A stretch of DNA of 64,000 nucleotides, from NCBI GenBank assembly GCA_000739535.1, contig DF820467.1, positions 265,895 to 329,894 on the forward strand, in the 5' to 3' direction. Under the pieces are notes generated by a model. That model did no database searches, had not been told where the DNA came from, and worked only from the letters and a program-made list of their open reading frames with translations. A program made the translations under genes and the position numbers. This document shows, piece by piece, positions 1 to 7,524 of the stretch (position 1 is its first letter; every line of letters begins with the position of its first letter). The stretch comes from Candidatus Vecturithrix granuli. GTDB taxonomy: Bacteria; Moduliflexota; Moduliflexia; Moduliflexales; Moduliflexaceae.

Positions 1-345
1 CAGGAGATAAAAATCAATGATGTCGGTTTGTAAGCGTTCAAGCTGTTCATTGAAGTAACGGTCGAAATCTGCCGCCTCATTGATCAACCATGAGGGCATT
101 TTTGTGGCGAGTTTGACTTTTGCTCGATATGCACCTTTTAACGCCCTTCCGACAAAGGGTTCACTTTGTCCGTTATGATAGGAATAGGCGGTGTCAACAT
201 AGTTAACCCCATGTTCAATGGCATAATGTAACATCTGAGTCGCTTCTTTTTCGTCAATCGCGACATTTTTGGTTGGTAAGCGCATACAGCCGAATCCTAG
301 CGCAGAAACTTCCCAATCCAATGTTCCAAACTTACGATATTGCAT
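1..345 (-). CDS. Aldo/keto reductase, N-terminal part (runs off the window)
   Basis: The reverse strand reads an open frame from ATG at 345 to the window edge, about 115 residues beginning MQYRKFGTLDWEVSALGFG. Aldo/keto reductase features are visible: the GFGCMRLP strand/turn, the catalytic Asp and Tyr in DTAYSYHNG, and the catalytic Lys in LATKMP. By family knowledge it is an NAD(P)H-dependent carbonyl or sugar reductase of the cytoplasm with a TIM-barrel fold; the substrate cannot be told. A strong Shine-Dalgarno (TAAGGAG) lies just upstream of the start. It is co-directional with the GH4 glycosidase and MFS transporter behind it, suggesting a sugar-related role. The C-terminal two thirds lie outside the window. 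Confidence 0.85.
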   Translation of the reverse strand, partial: MQYRKFGTLDWEVSALGFGCMRLPTKNVAIDEKEATQMLHYAIEHGVNYVDTAYSYHNGQSEPFVGRALKGAYRAKVKLATKMPSWLINEAADFDRYFNEQLERLQTDIIDFYLL

Positions 346-363
346 AGATACATCTCCTTATTT

Positions 364-442
364 TTTGCCACAGAGACACAGAGAACACAGAGAAAATGTG
401 TACACGTGAATCTCCGTGTTCTCTGTGTCTCTGTGGCAAAAA
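364..442. repeat. Palindromic repeat, CACAGAGACACAGAG family, copy 1
   Basis: The arms TTTGCCACAGAGACACAGAG and its reverse complement enclose a short AT-rich centre. The same palindrome occurs at 3704-3790 and 60888-60966. This copy fills most of the gap between the GH4 gene and the aldo/keto reductase. Confidence 0.85.
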
Positions 443-453
443 TCATGGGATTT

Positions 454-1791
454 TTACCGAATGTACCCCAAATAGGGCTTTTGCAGGTCCAGAATCGTGT
501 CGAGCATTTGCTCTGCGCCACGCAGACTATCAACCTGTGGATCCACGAGCAGGGCTTGCAGCGCAAGTTCACGCGAACCGGCCAACGCGGCTTCAACCGT
601 CAGATCATGGGCGGCCACCTGATTGTTGAACAAACCGACAATTCCTTTGGGAAACTTTCCGAGTTTCACGCCCTGAACGCCTTGTTTACTGATAATGGCC
701 GGAACTTCCACGACGATATCAGAGGTTAAATTCTCAATGAAGCCGTCGTTCATCACATTCACCGCAAGTTCTTCATGCTGCGAATCGGTCAGGATGCCTT
801 CGATAATCGGAATCACTCGTTCAGTCCCTTCCGTGCCTTCAGGTCTGATTTCCGGAGTGTGCGTAAATGACCAGTCCTTGTACCAGTTATAAAAGTCAAT
901 AATGCCTTTATGATCGACCACACCCTGGGCCCATTGAATGTATTCGCCGAAATGGCTGTCAACAGTAATCGGCAGATAGCCGAAATGTTCTAAGATCGCT
1001 TTGATCAGCCAGCGGTCAGACCAGCGGCGGCCTTTGAATGTCGCCGGAATATCGGTTTGTTTGTGGGTCTCTCGCAGCCAATCCGTCAACTCCGGCAAGG
1101 TTTCAAGATAGGCCGCCGCCTTTTCCCGGATGTCCGGATAGGCGTCTTTCCCACTCGCTTTATACGTGGCTTTTAACAAAATTGTGAAATGATTCAACCC
1201 ACCGGATTTGGTCTCTAACTCCGCAAACGGCACGCCTAACATATTAGACAGAATCTCTGGCAAAGTCGCAATTTCATGGCATAATCCGGTAAAGCTTAAT
1301 CCGGGATATTTACGGTTGACCGCCAGACAGATCCGGCTCATCGGATTACTCAGATTAAAGACGTGCGCCTGGGGACAAATCCGTTGAATATCTTTACAAA
1401 TATCCAGAATCGGCGGAATAATGCGCAGTGAATGGAACAAGCCGCCGGGGCCTCCATTTTCGCCATACACCTGCCGGTTGCCGTATTGCTGTGGAATGCG
1501 CCAATCCTGTTCCCACAGTTCAAAGCGATTTCCGACTTCGATGGAAATAATGCAGAAGTCAGCATTTTTCAATGCCTTTTCCCTCGAAGTTGTAGCTTCG
1601 AGCTTGTAGGGTAAATTATGCGCCTGAATGTAGCGCTGCGTGATACTCTCAACCTGACCTAACCTGGCGGCGTTAATATCGTGCAACACCAGCGTACTGC
1701 CCGGTAACACCTTGCTTTTAAAAATATCGCCAAGCACATTAAATCCGAAAGTAGCGCTGCCTGCGCCGATTAACACAATTTTTGAACTCAT
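454..1791 (-). CDS. Glycoside hydrolase family 4 (alpha-glucosidase/galactosidase/glucuronidase type)
   Basis: A 445-residue protein, normal GH4 length. The N-terminal Rossmann motif IGAGSATFGFNVLGD would bind NAD; NPMSRICLAV and GLCHEIATLPE carry the Asn and Cys-His residues that bind substrate and a divalent metal. GH4 enzymes cleave glycosides by a redox elimination-addition mechanism needing NAD+ and Mn2+. The particular sugar (alpha-glucoside, galactoside or glucuronide) cannot be read here. I chose ATG 1791 (MSSKIVLIG), preceded by AGGAGA. The frame stays open to 1884, but that extension only translates a palindromic repeat. It lies between an aldo/keto reductase and an MFS transporter on the same strand. 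A second, divergent GH4 gene is at 40438-41778. Confidence 0.88.
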   Translation of the reverse strand: MSSKIVLIGAGSATFGFNVLGDIFKSKVLPGSTLVLHDINAARLGQVESITQRYIQAHNLPYKLEATTSREKALKNADFCIISIEVGNRFELWEQDWRIPQQYGNRQVYGENGGPGGLFHSLRIIPPILDICKDIQRICPQAHVFNLSNPMSRICLAVNRKYPGLSFTGLCHEIATLPEILSNMLGVPFAELETKSGGLNHFTILLKATYKASGKDAYPDIREKAAAYLETLPELTDWLRETHKQTDIPATFKGRRWSDRWLIKAILEHFGYLPITVDSHFGEYIQWAQGVVDHKGIIDFYNWYKDWSFTHTPEIRPEGTEGTERVIPIIEGILTDSQHEELAVNVMNDGFIENLTSDIVVEVPAIISKQGVQGVKLGKFPKGIVGLFNNQVAAHDLTVEAALAGSRELALQALLVDPQVDSLRGAEQMLDTILDLQKPYLGYIR

Positions 1792-1808
1792 ATCTCTTCT
1801 CCTGTGAA

Positions 1809-2042
1809 ATGTAGCGCGAAATTCCAGTTTCGCGCATCGTTGACAGCCGCGAAACTGGAGTTTCGCGCTACATCTGATGTTCATTGTGCCGGGTGAGCGT
1901 CAGCTCATGATAACTCTTTTGAAAATGTAGCGCGAAACTCCAGTTTCGCGCACCGTTGCTCCTACCGCGAAACTGGAGTTTCGCGGTACATTAGATGTTC
2001 ATTGTGCCGGGTGAGCGTCAGCTCATGATAACTCTTTTGAAA
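1809..2042. repeat. Tandem duplication of a palindrome-bearing block (CGCGAAACT family)
   Basis: Two adjacent units, about 1809-1924 and 1925-2042. Each has an inverted repeat with TGTAGCGCGAAACTCCAG arms, then a common tail containing ATTGTGCCGGGTGAGCGTC and ending in CTCTTTTGAAA. The palindrome recurs at 22608-22674, 50220-50286, 52345-52410 and as a half copy at 52191-52218. Read toward the GH4 gene, the first unit ends directly at that gene's Shine-Dalgarno sequence. Confidence 0.85.
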
Positions 2043-2049
2043 ATACCCA

Positions 2050-2159
2050 TACCGACAGACAGCCTTGTCTGTCGAGACTCTCTGCAGACAAGGCTGCCCG
2101 CAGGTACACGATCTGTTATCTCGGGAATTTCGAAGACTCTTTCCCGAAATAACAGAAAA
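2050..2159. repeat. Two further palindromes (AGACAAGGCTG type and TCTCGGGAAT type)
   Basis: At 2052-2106 the arms CAGACAGCCTTGTCTG and CAGACAAGGCTGCCCG form a hairpin; related copies lie at 50303-50366 and 57029-57113. At 2116-2159 TTATCTCGGGAATTTCG pairs with TTTCCCGAAATAACAG; relatives lie at 7383-7418, 12013-12053 and 38098-38140. Either could act as a transcript end for the MFS gene, whose stop codon abuts the second hairpin. Confidence 0.7.
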
Positions 2160-2160
2160 C

Positions 2161-3369
2161 TTAGCGAGTTTTGGCGAGAGTCTGCTGTTTCATGAGCCAA
2201 AACAGGGTAATGCAGACAATCACACAAAACAGGGTAATAATGCCAAATCCCAGGCGGATCGTGGTCCAATCGCTGAGCACGCCGATTAACCAGGGGCCGA
2301 GCATCCCGCCGAGTCCTGAAAAGGTAAATAACAGTCCTAAAATAGTGCCGATATTTTCCTGATGGAGTTCCGAAACCGTCGCGGTTAAAGTCGGAAACAC
2401 AATGGAGTAAAACAAACCAGACACCGGCAAAACAAACGCCAGGGACGAGGGGCCGAAGGTTCCGACCGCCACACACAGGATCGCGCCGAGAGCGGCAAAT
2501 ACCATGCTTTTGAGGTAGCCGATGCGCTCTACCACAAAACTTCCGACAAAGCGTCCGACGGTCATCATGCCAAAAAATAACGACAAAAACAGCGAACTGG
2601 TCATGACAGACTGGGCTTTCGCCTTTTGCAGAAATTCAACCATCCAGACGCCGGTGCCCAGTTCTGCCGCCACATAGAGCATCATAATGAAGTAAAACAC
2701 AGGCATATCGCCTGAAAACGCCGATTTTCCCACCTGTTTCCAATCAAAAGCAGATGTTGGTGCTGAAGATATTGAGAGAGGATATCGGGCCAACAGAAAA
2801 TAAACGAATAATACGACAACCAGGGGCAGACCGGAACGATAAATCGTGCGCCAGGATATAGCGGTCGAGAGCAAAAATCCGACATAAAACGGTACCAGCA
2901 TGGAGCCGACGCCATAGAAAAAATTGAGCAGATTCAGATACCGCCCTTTGTTCTGAGGATAGAGATCAACAATGATGAGATTCCCCCCGACTTCTAAGGA
3001 TCCCAGGGCCAGCCCTATGAAAAACATTGACGCTGTGAGCACACTAAAGGCGCTGAAACTGCTAAAGCCCAGAATGCCAACGACGAAACACCCACAGGAG
3101 ATAAAAATGACTGCTTTCTTCCCGATCATATCCGAAAGCGGGCCGACCAGGAAGGTCGCCAGGAAAAATCCCAGAGAAATCCCAAAGAGGATGGTACCTG
3201 CCTGACTATAACTCAAATGTAAGTCCTGAAGGATAGTGGGAAGCGTCGCCCCGGTCATATTGCCGATCCAGCCGAACAGAAAAAAGGCAAAAAAAGTGCC
3301 GTAGGCGATCATCTCTCGCGTTGAGGTTTTACGGATATTATGAGGTTTCCTGATTATCACTTGTTCCAT
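2161..3369 (-). CDS. MFS transporter, probably sugar or organic solute
   Basis: About 402 residues with twelve hydrophobic segments typical of the major facilitator superfamily. The signature loop between helices 2 and 3 is visible as GPLSDMIGKKAV, and helix-1 text reads FFAFFLFGWIGNMTGATLP. Inner-membrane secondary transporter; the substrate is not identifiable from sequence alone. The frame is open to 3465, but a promoter-like element lies at 3426-3453, so I prefer ATG 3369 (MEQVIIRKPH). Its neighbours, a GH4 glycosidase and an aldo/keto reductase, suggest uptake of a glycoside or sugar derivative. Repeat blocks separate it from the GH4 gene, so co-transcription is uncertain. Confidence 0.8.
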   Translation of the reverse strand: MEQVIIRKPHNIRKTSTREMIAYGTFFAFFLFGWIGNMTGATLPTILQDLHLSYSQAGTILFGISLGFFLATFLVGPLSDMIGKKAVIFISCGCFVVGILGFSSFSAFSVLTASMFFIGLALGSLEVGGNLIIVDLYPQNKGRYLNLLNFFYGVGSMLVPFYVGFLLSTAISWRTIYRSGLPLVVVLFVYFLLARYPLSISSAPTSAFDWKQVGKSAFSGDMPVFYFIMMLYVAAELGTGVWMVEFLQKAKAQSVMTSSLFLSLFFGMMTVGRFVGSFVVERIGYLKSMVFAALGAILCVAVGTFGPSSLAFVLPVSGLFYSIVFPTLTATVSELHQENIGTILGLLFTFSGLGGMLGPWLIGVLSDWTTIRLGFGIITLFCVIVCITLFWLMKQQTLAKTR

Positions 3370-3425
3370 ACATAGCTGCCAGATAGCAATTCCTGCATAT
3401 CTTTTTTCTGTAGTTCTGAGGTTGT

Positions 3426-3453
3426 TGTATATATGACACGCTGTGTTGTCCAA
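3426..3453 (-). promoter_or_regulatory. Possible sigma-70 promoter of the MFS gene
   Basis: Reading the reverse strand, TTGGAC (3453-3448) and TATACA (3431-3426) are spaced by 16 bp. It lies about 55 bp before the preferred ATG at 3369. A second TTGACA lies a little further upstream. This is a consensus match by eye only. Confidence 0.35.
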
Positions 3454-3480
3454 TTGCGACAACATCTTTTTGTCAAGAAA

Positions 3481-3515
3481 AAAACCGAGTTTCTTGAAGC
3501 AACCCGATTTTTTCT
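3481..3515. repeat. AAAACCGRGTTTTT-type hairpin, copy 1
   Basis: A short hairpin with A-rich and T-rich flanks, able to act as a bidirectional terminator. Relatives lie at 26131-26166, 29982-30015, 33011-33044 and 45357-45389. The 3370-3950 spacer otherwise holds the MFS promoter candidate and the palindrome at 3704-3790; I see no gene in it. Confidence 0.6.
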
Positions 3516-3703
3516 TGCCCGGAAACTTCTAAGAAACTTTTACCGAGGAAAATAAGCAACTCTGTTTCACCTGAAAAAACGCTCATAGTTTAACTGTGTC
3601 AAGTTTCAGAATTCCGAAGATAGTAAAACATGGCGTGATAAAACTACGCTAAAATCAATAATTGTTTGACAAAAAATGTAGACCCTCTGATAGTTCTCGT
3701 GAT

Positions 3704-3790
3704 TTTGCCACAGAGACACAGAGTACACAGAGATTCACGTGTATTCTCTTTATACATCTTCTCCGTGTGCTCTGTGCCTCTGTGGCAAAA
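3704..3790. repeat. Palindromic repeat, CACAGAGACACAGAG family, copy 2
   Basis: Inverted arms TTTTGCCACAGAGACACAGAG-like (3704-3725) and CTCTGTGCCTCTGTGGCAAAA-like (3770-3790) around a T-rich centre. It lies about 160 bp upstream of the helicase start. An open frame from 3666 through this repeat into the helicase is fortuitous. Confidence 0.85.
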
Positions 3791-3950
3791 AATATCGTTC
3801 AGTTTCGACATGATTTCACGGGAAATATCAAAGAACCAAAATGTATTCTTCGTAAAATTGAGGAATTGGGTATCCAAAGGAAAATTCTCCGCCAGGGGAA
3901 AATCGCCCGGTGAGCGCGGGGCGCGTGAGCAGACGTTAAACGAGGTTAGC

Positions 3951-6900
3951 ATGCCCAGAATTTATGACAATATTCAACATCACCTTTCCAGCGGACTTTC
4001 AGAGACGCTGCACGTGTCACAACGCTGCGATTTCTGCGTCGGATATTTCAATCTGCGCGGATGGCATGAAATTGCCGATCACATAGACGCCCTGGACGGC
4101 ATGACCGTTCTTGAAAATATAGGGCCAATCCATCGCTATTGCAGGCTGCTGGTCGGAATGCAAAAGCTGCCGGTTGAGATCTTGCGTGAGTCGTTTTTGC
4201 ACGATGAAACCTATCTGATTGACCAGGCCGAAATCGTTAAATTGAAAAAGAAACTGGCTTACGAGTTCAAAGAGCAGTTAACCATCGGCACGCCGAGCGA
4301 ACACGATGAAATCTATCTGCGCAAACTCAGTACCCAGTTACAAGCCGGGAAAGTCGTGGTGAAACTACATCTCAGGCATCACCTGCACGCCAAACTGTAT
4401 CTGGCATACAGCGATGACGTGCGCGTGCCGGTCGTCGGTTTTTTAGGCAGCAGCAACCTGACTCTGGCAGGGCTGGCGAAACAAGGCGAACTGAATATTG
4501 ATGTCATGGATCAGGACGCGGCCGATAAATTAGCGCAGTGGTTTGATGACCGCTGGAATGACAGCAAGTGTATTGACATCACGCAGGAATTAAGCCGGAT
4601 TATTGACGAAAGCTGGGCCGCAGACCGCCTGGTTGCGCCGTACCACATCTATCTGAACATCGCCTACCATCTTTCCCGAGAAGCGCGCGCCGGCATCAGC
4701 GAATATAAACTGCCCAAAGTGTTTCAACAGGAATTGCTGGAATTTCAGCAAAAAGCCGTGCTGATTGCGGCGCACCATCTGCACAAACGCGGCGGCGTGT
4801 TAATCGGGGATGTGGTGGGCCTGGGCAAAACCATCACGGCCACCGCCCTGGCCAAAATGTTTGAGGAAGATTTTTTTCTGGAAACCCTGATTTTGTGCCC
4901 TAAAAACCTCGTTGATATGTGGGAAGGATACGTACATAAATACCAATTGCACGCCAAAGTGCTTTCTCAGAGCATGGCGCAAAAGCTGCTGCCGACCTTA
5001 CGGCGTTACCGCATCGTCATCATTGATGAAAGCCACAATCTCAGAAATGACGAAGGCAGCCGTTACCGGGCGATTAGAGCCTATCTGGAAGAAAATGAGA
5101 GCAAAGTCATCCTGCTCACGGCGACTCCTTACAATAAATCCTACATTGACCTGTCAAATCAGTTACGGCTGTTTATTGCTGACGACAAAGACCTTGGCGT
5201 CAGTCCCGAACGCTACATTGAAAGTCTGGGCGGCCAGGCGCAGTTTAACGACAAACACACGGAGACCTTTATCCGCAGCATCAAAGCCTTTGAAAAAAGC
5301 CAGTTCTCCGACGACTGGCGCGAACTCATGCGGCTCTATCTGGTCAGAAGGACGCGCAGTTTTGTCAAAAATAACTACGCTGAACCGAAAACCGGTGCAG
5401 GGCGCAAATATCTCACCTTTTCAGATGGCATAAAATCCTATTTTCCCGACCGCTTGCCCAAAAAGGTTGAATACCCCTTTGATGCCCAGGATCAAAAAGA
5501 TCAGTATGCTCGCCTTTATGCTGAGACCGTTGTAGAGATGATCAACGGGCTGGAGTTGCCGCGCTACGGGCTGGGCAATTATATCAATCCCCAACCGACA
5601 GTACAGCCGAACGGCGCTGAAAAAGTCATCATCGCCAACCTGTCGCGCGCCGGGAAACGGCTCATGGGGTTTTGCCGCACCAACCTGTTCAAACGTCTGG
5701 AAAGCAGCGGCTATGCCTTTTTACTCTCCCTCGCACGCCACATTCTGCGCAACTTTGTGTTCGTGTATGCTATGCAGAATAGGCTGCCCTTCCCTATCGG
5801 CCAGAACCTCATTGCCAATCTGGATGATTTTATCGAGGATAACGACACCGATGGCGACGGCGATGACAACCGCATTGCTTTCATGCGCCGCGAGGAAGAA
5901 TATTTAGCGCAGGCCGAGCAAGTTTATACGCTGTTCACCGCGCAATACAAAAACAAGTTTGCGTGGATTCGCAGCGAACTGTTTGCGCCGGAGTTGAAAC
6001 ACGCGCTGCTGCGCGACAGCCGGACAATTATGAACATCCTGGCCCTGGCCGGAGCCTGGAATCCCTGCGAAGATCGCAAGCTTAACGCGCTTGCAGAACT
6101 GATCAACACCAGCCACAAAAAAGATAAAGTGCTCGTGTTCACACAATTTGCCGACACCGCCCGCTATCTTGATCAACAATTGCAGCAGCGCGGCGTCCAG
6201 AATCTTGCGTGTGTGACCGGCGACTGCGAGCATCCCACCGAGTACGCCCGGCGTTTCAGTCCGTTCAGTAACGACAGGCCGGAACTGGCAGGCAGCGCGC
6301 AGGAATTGCGCGTGCTGCTCACGACCGACGTGCTGAGTGAAGGCCAGAACCTGCAAGACGGACATATTATTGTCAATTATGATCTGCCCTGGGCGATTAT
6401 CCGCTTGATTCAGCGAGCCGGCCGCATGGACAGAATCGGACAAAAAGCGGATGCGATTGTGTGTTACTCGTTCCTGCCCGAAGATGGGGTTGAAAAAATC
6501 ATCAAATTACGCGGACGACTGACAGAACGCATCAAACAAAACGCCGAAGTCGTGGGGTCTGACGAAACCTTTTTTGACGGGGACCCGGTGAATATTCATG
6601 ACCTCTATAATGAAAAGGCCGGAATTTTCGATGAGGATGACGACGCCGAAGTGGACCTGGCCTCCTATGCCTACCAGATTTGGAAAAACGCCCTTGATCA
6701 TGACCCGTCGCTGTCGAAAACTATTCCGGATTTACCCAACGTCATCTATGCCACCAAAACCAATCCATTTGAACCGCATCAGGAAGGTGTGATTGTTTAT
6801 ACGCGCACCGCCGAAGACAACGATGTGCTGGCCTGGCTTGATACACAGCGCAATATGCTGACGCAATCGCAACTGACGATTTTGAAAGCGGCGGAGTGCG

Positions 6901-7310
6901 GGCCGGATACTGCTCCCCAGAACAAATTGAGCGATCACCACGCCATTGTCAAAACTGCGGTGGATTTAATCAGCAAAGAAGATGTGAGCGCCAGTAACGC
7001 GCTGGGCAAAAAAACCAGCGTCAAACATCGCGTATATATGCGGCTCGACCGCTATCTCAAAGAAAATGAGAACACGTTTTTTGTGACTGAGGAAATGAAA
7101 AGAGCGGTTGATGATATTTTCAAATACCCCTTGAAAGAATTTGCCCGCGACACGCTGAACCGGGAATTGAAAGCCGGTATTTCAGACGAGGTGCTCGCCA
7201 ATCTGGTGGTTTCCCTGCGCGACGACGACAAACTCTGCATCACCGAAAACGTCGAAAATATTAATCGTCTGCCGCAGATTATCTGCTCCCTGGGAATCAA
7301 AAATGTCTGA
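3951..7310 (+). CDS. PLD-domain SNF2/DEAD-family helicase, putative defence protein
   Basis: A 1119-residue protein. Residues about 20-190 resemble a phospholipase D-like nuclease domain: HLHAKLYLAY supplies the H-x-K motif, followed by GFLGSSNLTLAG. A superfamily 2 helicase core follows: Walker A VGLGKTITA near residue 289, IIDESHNLRN near 358, LLTATPYNKS near 390, and in the C-terminal lobe LTTDVLSEGQNLQ and QRAGRMDRIGQ near 820. All ATPase motifs look intact. ATG 3951 has a GAGGT Shine-Dalgarno; the upstream in-frame extension runs through a palindrome and is rejected. About 210 bp later on the same strand is a large Eco57I-type methyltransferase. By analogy with phage-defence and restriction loci, this pair probably discriminates and degrades unmodified DNA. 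The specific system is not one I can name. Confidence 0.85.
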   Translation: MPRIYDNIQHHLSSGLSETLHVSQRCDFCVGYFNLRGWHEIADHIDALDGMTVLENIGPIHRYCRLLVGMQKLPVEILRESFLHDETYLIDQAEIVKLKKKLAYEFKEQLTIGTPSEHDEIYLRKLSTQLQAGKVVVKLHLRHHLHAKLYLAYSDDVRVPVVGFLGSSNLTLAGLAKQGELNIDVMDQDAADKLAQWFDDRWNDSKCIDITQELSRIIDESWAADRLVAPYHIYLNIAYHLSREARAGISEYKLPKVFQQELLEFQQKAVLIAAHHLHKRGGVLIGDVVGLGKTITATALAKMFEEDFFLETLILCPKNLVDMWEGYVHKYQLHAKVLSQSMAQKLLPTLRRYRIVIIDESHNLRNDEGSRYRAIRAYLEENESKVILLTATPYNKSYIDLSNQLRLFIADDKDLGVSPERYIESLGGQAQFNDKHTETFIRSIKAFEKSQFSDDWRELMRLYLVRRTRSFVKNNYAEPKTGAGRKYLTFSDGIKSYFPDRLPKKVEYPFDAQDQKDQYARLYAETVVEMINGLELPRYGLGNYINPQPTVQPNGAEKVIIANLSRAGKRLMGFCRTNLFKRLESSGYAFLLSLARHILRNFVFVYAMQNRLPFPIGQNLIANLDDFIEDNDTDGDGDDNRIAFMRREEEYLAQAEQVYTLFTAQYKNKFAWIRSELFAPELKHALLRDSRTIMNILALAGAWNPCEDRKLNALAELINTSHKKDKVLVFTQFADTARYLDQQLQQRGVQNLACVTGDCEHPTEYARRFSPFSNDRPELAGSAQELRVLLTTDVLSEGQNLQDGHIIVNYDLPWAIIRLIQRAGRMDRIGQKADAIVCYSFLPEDGVEKIIKLRGRLTERIKQNAEVVGSDETFFDGDPVNIHDLYNEKAGIFDEDDDAEVDLASYAYQIWKNALDHDPSLSKTIPDLPNVIYATKTNPFEPHQEGVIVYTRTAEDNDVLAWLDTQRNMLTQSQLTILKAAECGPDTAPQNKLSDHHAIVKTAVDLISKEDVSASNALGKKTSVKHRVYMRLDRYLKENENTFFVTEEMKRAVDDIFKYPLKEFARDTLNRELKAGISDEVLANLVVSLRDDDKLCITENVENINRLPQIICSLGIKNV

Positions 7311-7382
7311 ACCTCTGATTGAAACTGATGAGATTGATTTCCCTGGATAAGAAGATATCAACTCGATATTTAAGGTTTTGAG

Positions 7383-7518
7383 TTGTTTCGGGAATGAGGG
7401 ACGAAATTCCCGAAAAGGTTTGTAGTAGCCGCTTTAGCGGCGTGCTGAAACTACAGGGATTTCACATAACCAGGAATAAAAAATCCTTGCTTATGAGGAA
7501 TCCTTGTAGTTTCACAGG
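7383..7518. repeat. Three palindromes between helicase and methyltransferase
   Basis: 7383-7418 is a TTTCGGGAAT hairpin. About 7424-7450 is GTAGTAGCCGCTTTAGCGGC, a relative of 40366-40417. 7446-7518 pairs GAAACTACAGGGATT with AATCCTTGTAGTTTC. The last ends in CACAGGAGA, which is the Shine-Dalgarno of the methyltransferase. Relatives of the third lie at 46942-47019 and 52263-52343. Confidence 0.75.
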
Positions 7519-7524
7519 AGAACT

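Noticed and set aside
1792-1884. N-terminal extension of the first GH4 gene
   Set aside because: The added 31 codons come from the CGCGAAACT palindrome; AGGAGA and the Rossmann motif fit ATG 1791.
3666-3950. N-terminal extension of the helicase (open frame from 3666)
   Set aside because: It translates a dispersed palindrome and lacks a Shine-Dalgarno; ATG 3951 starts the recognisable PLD domain.
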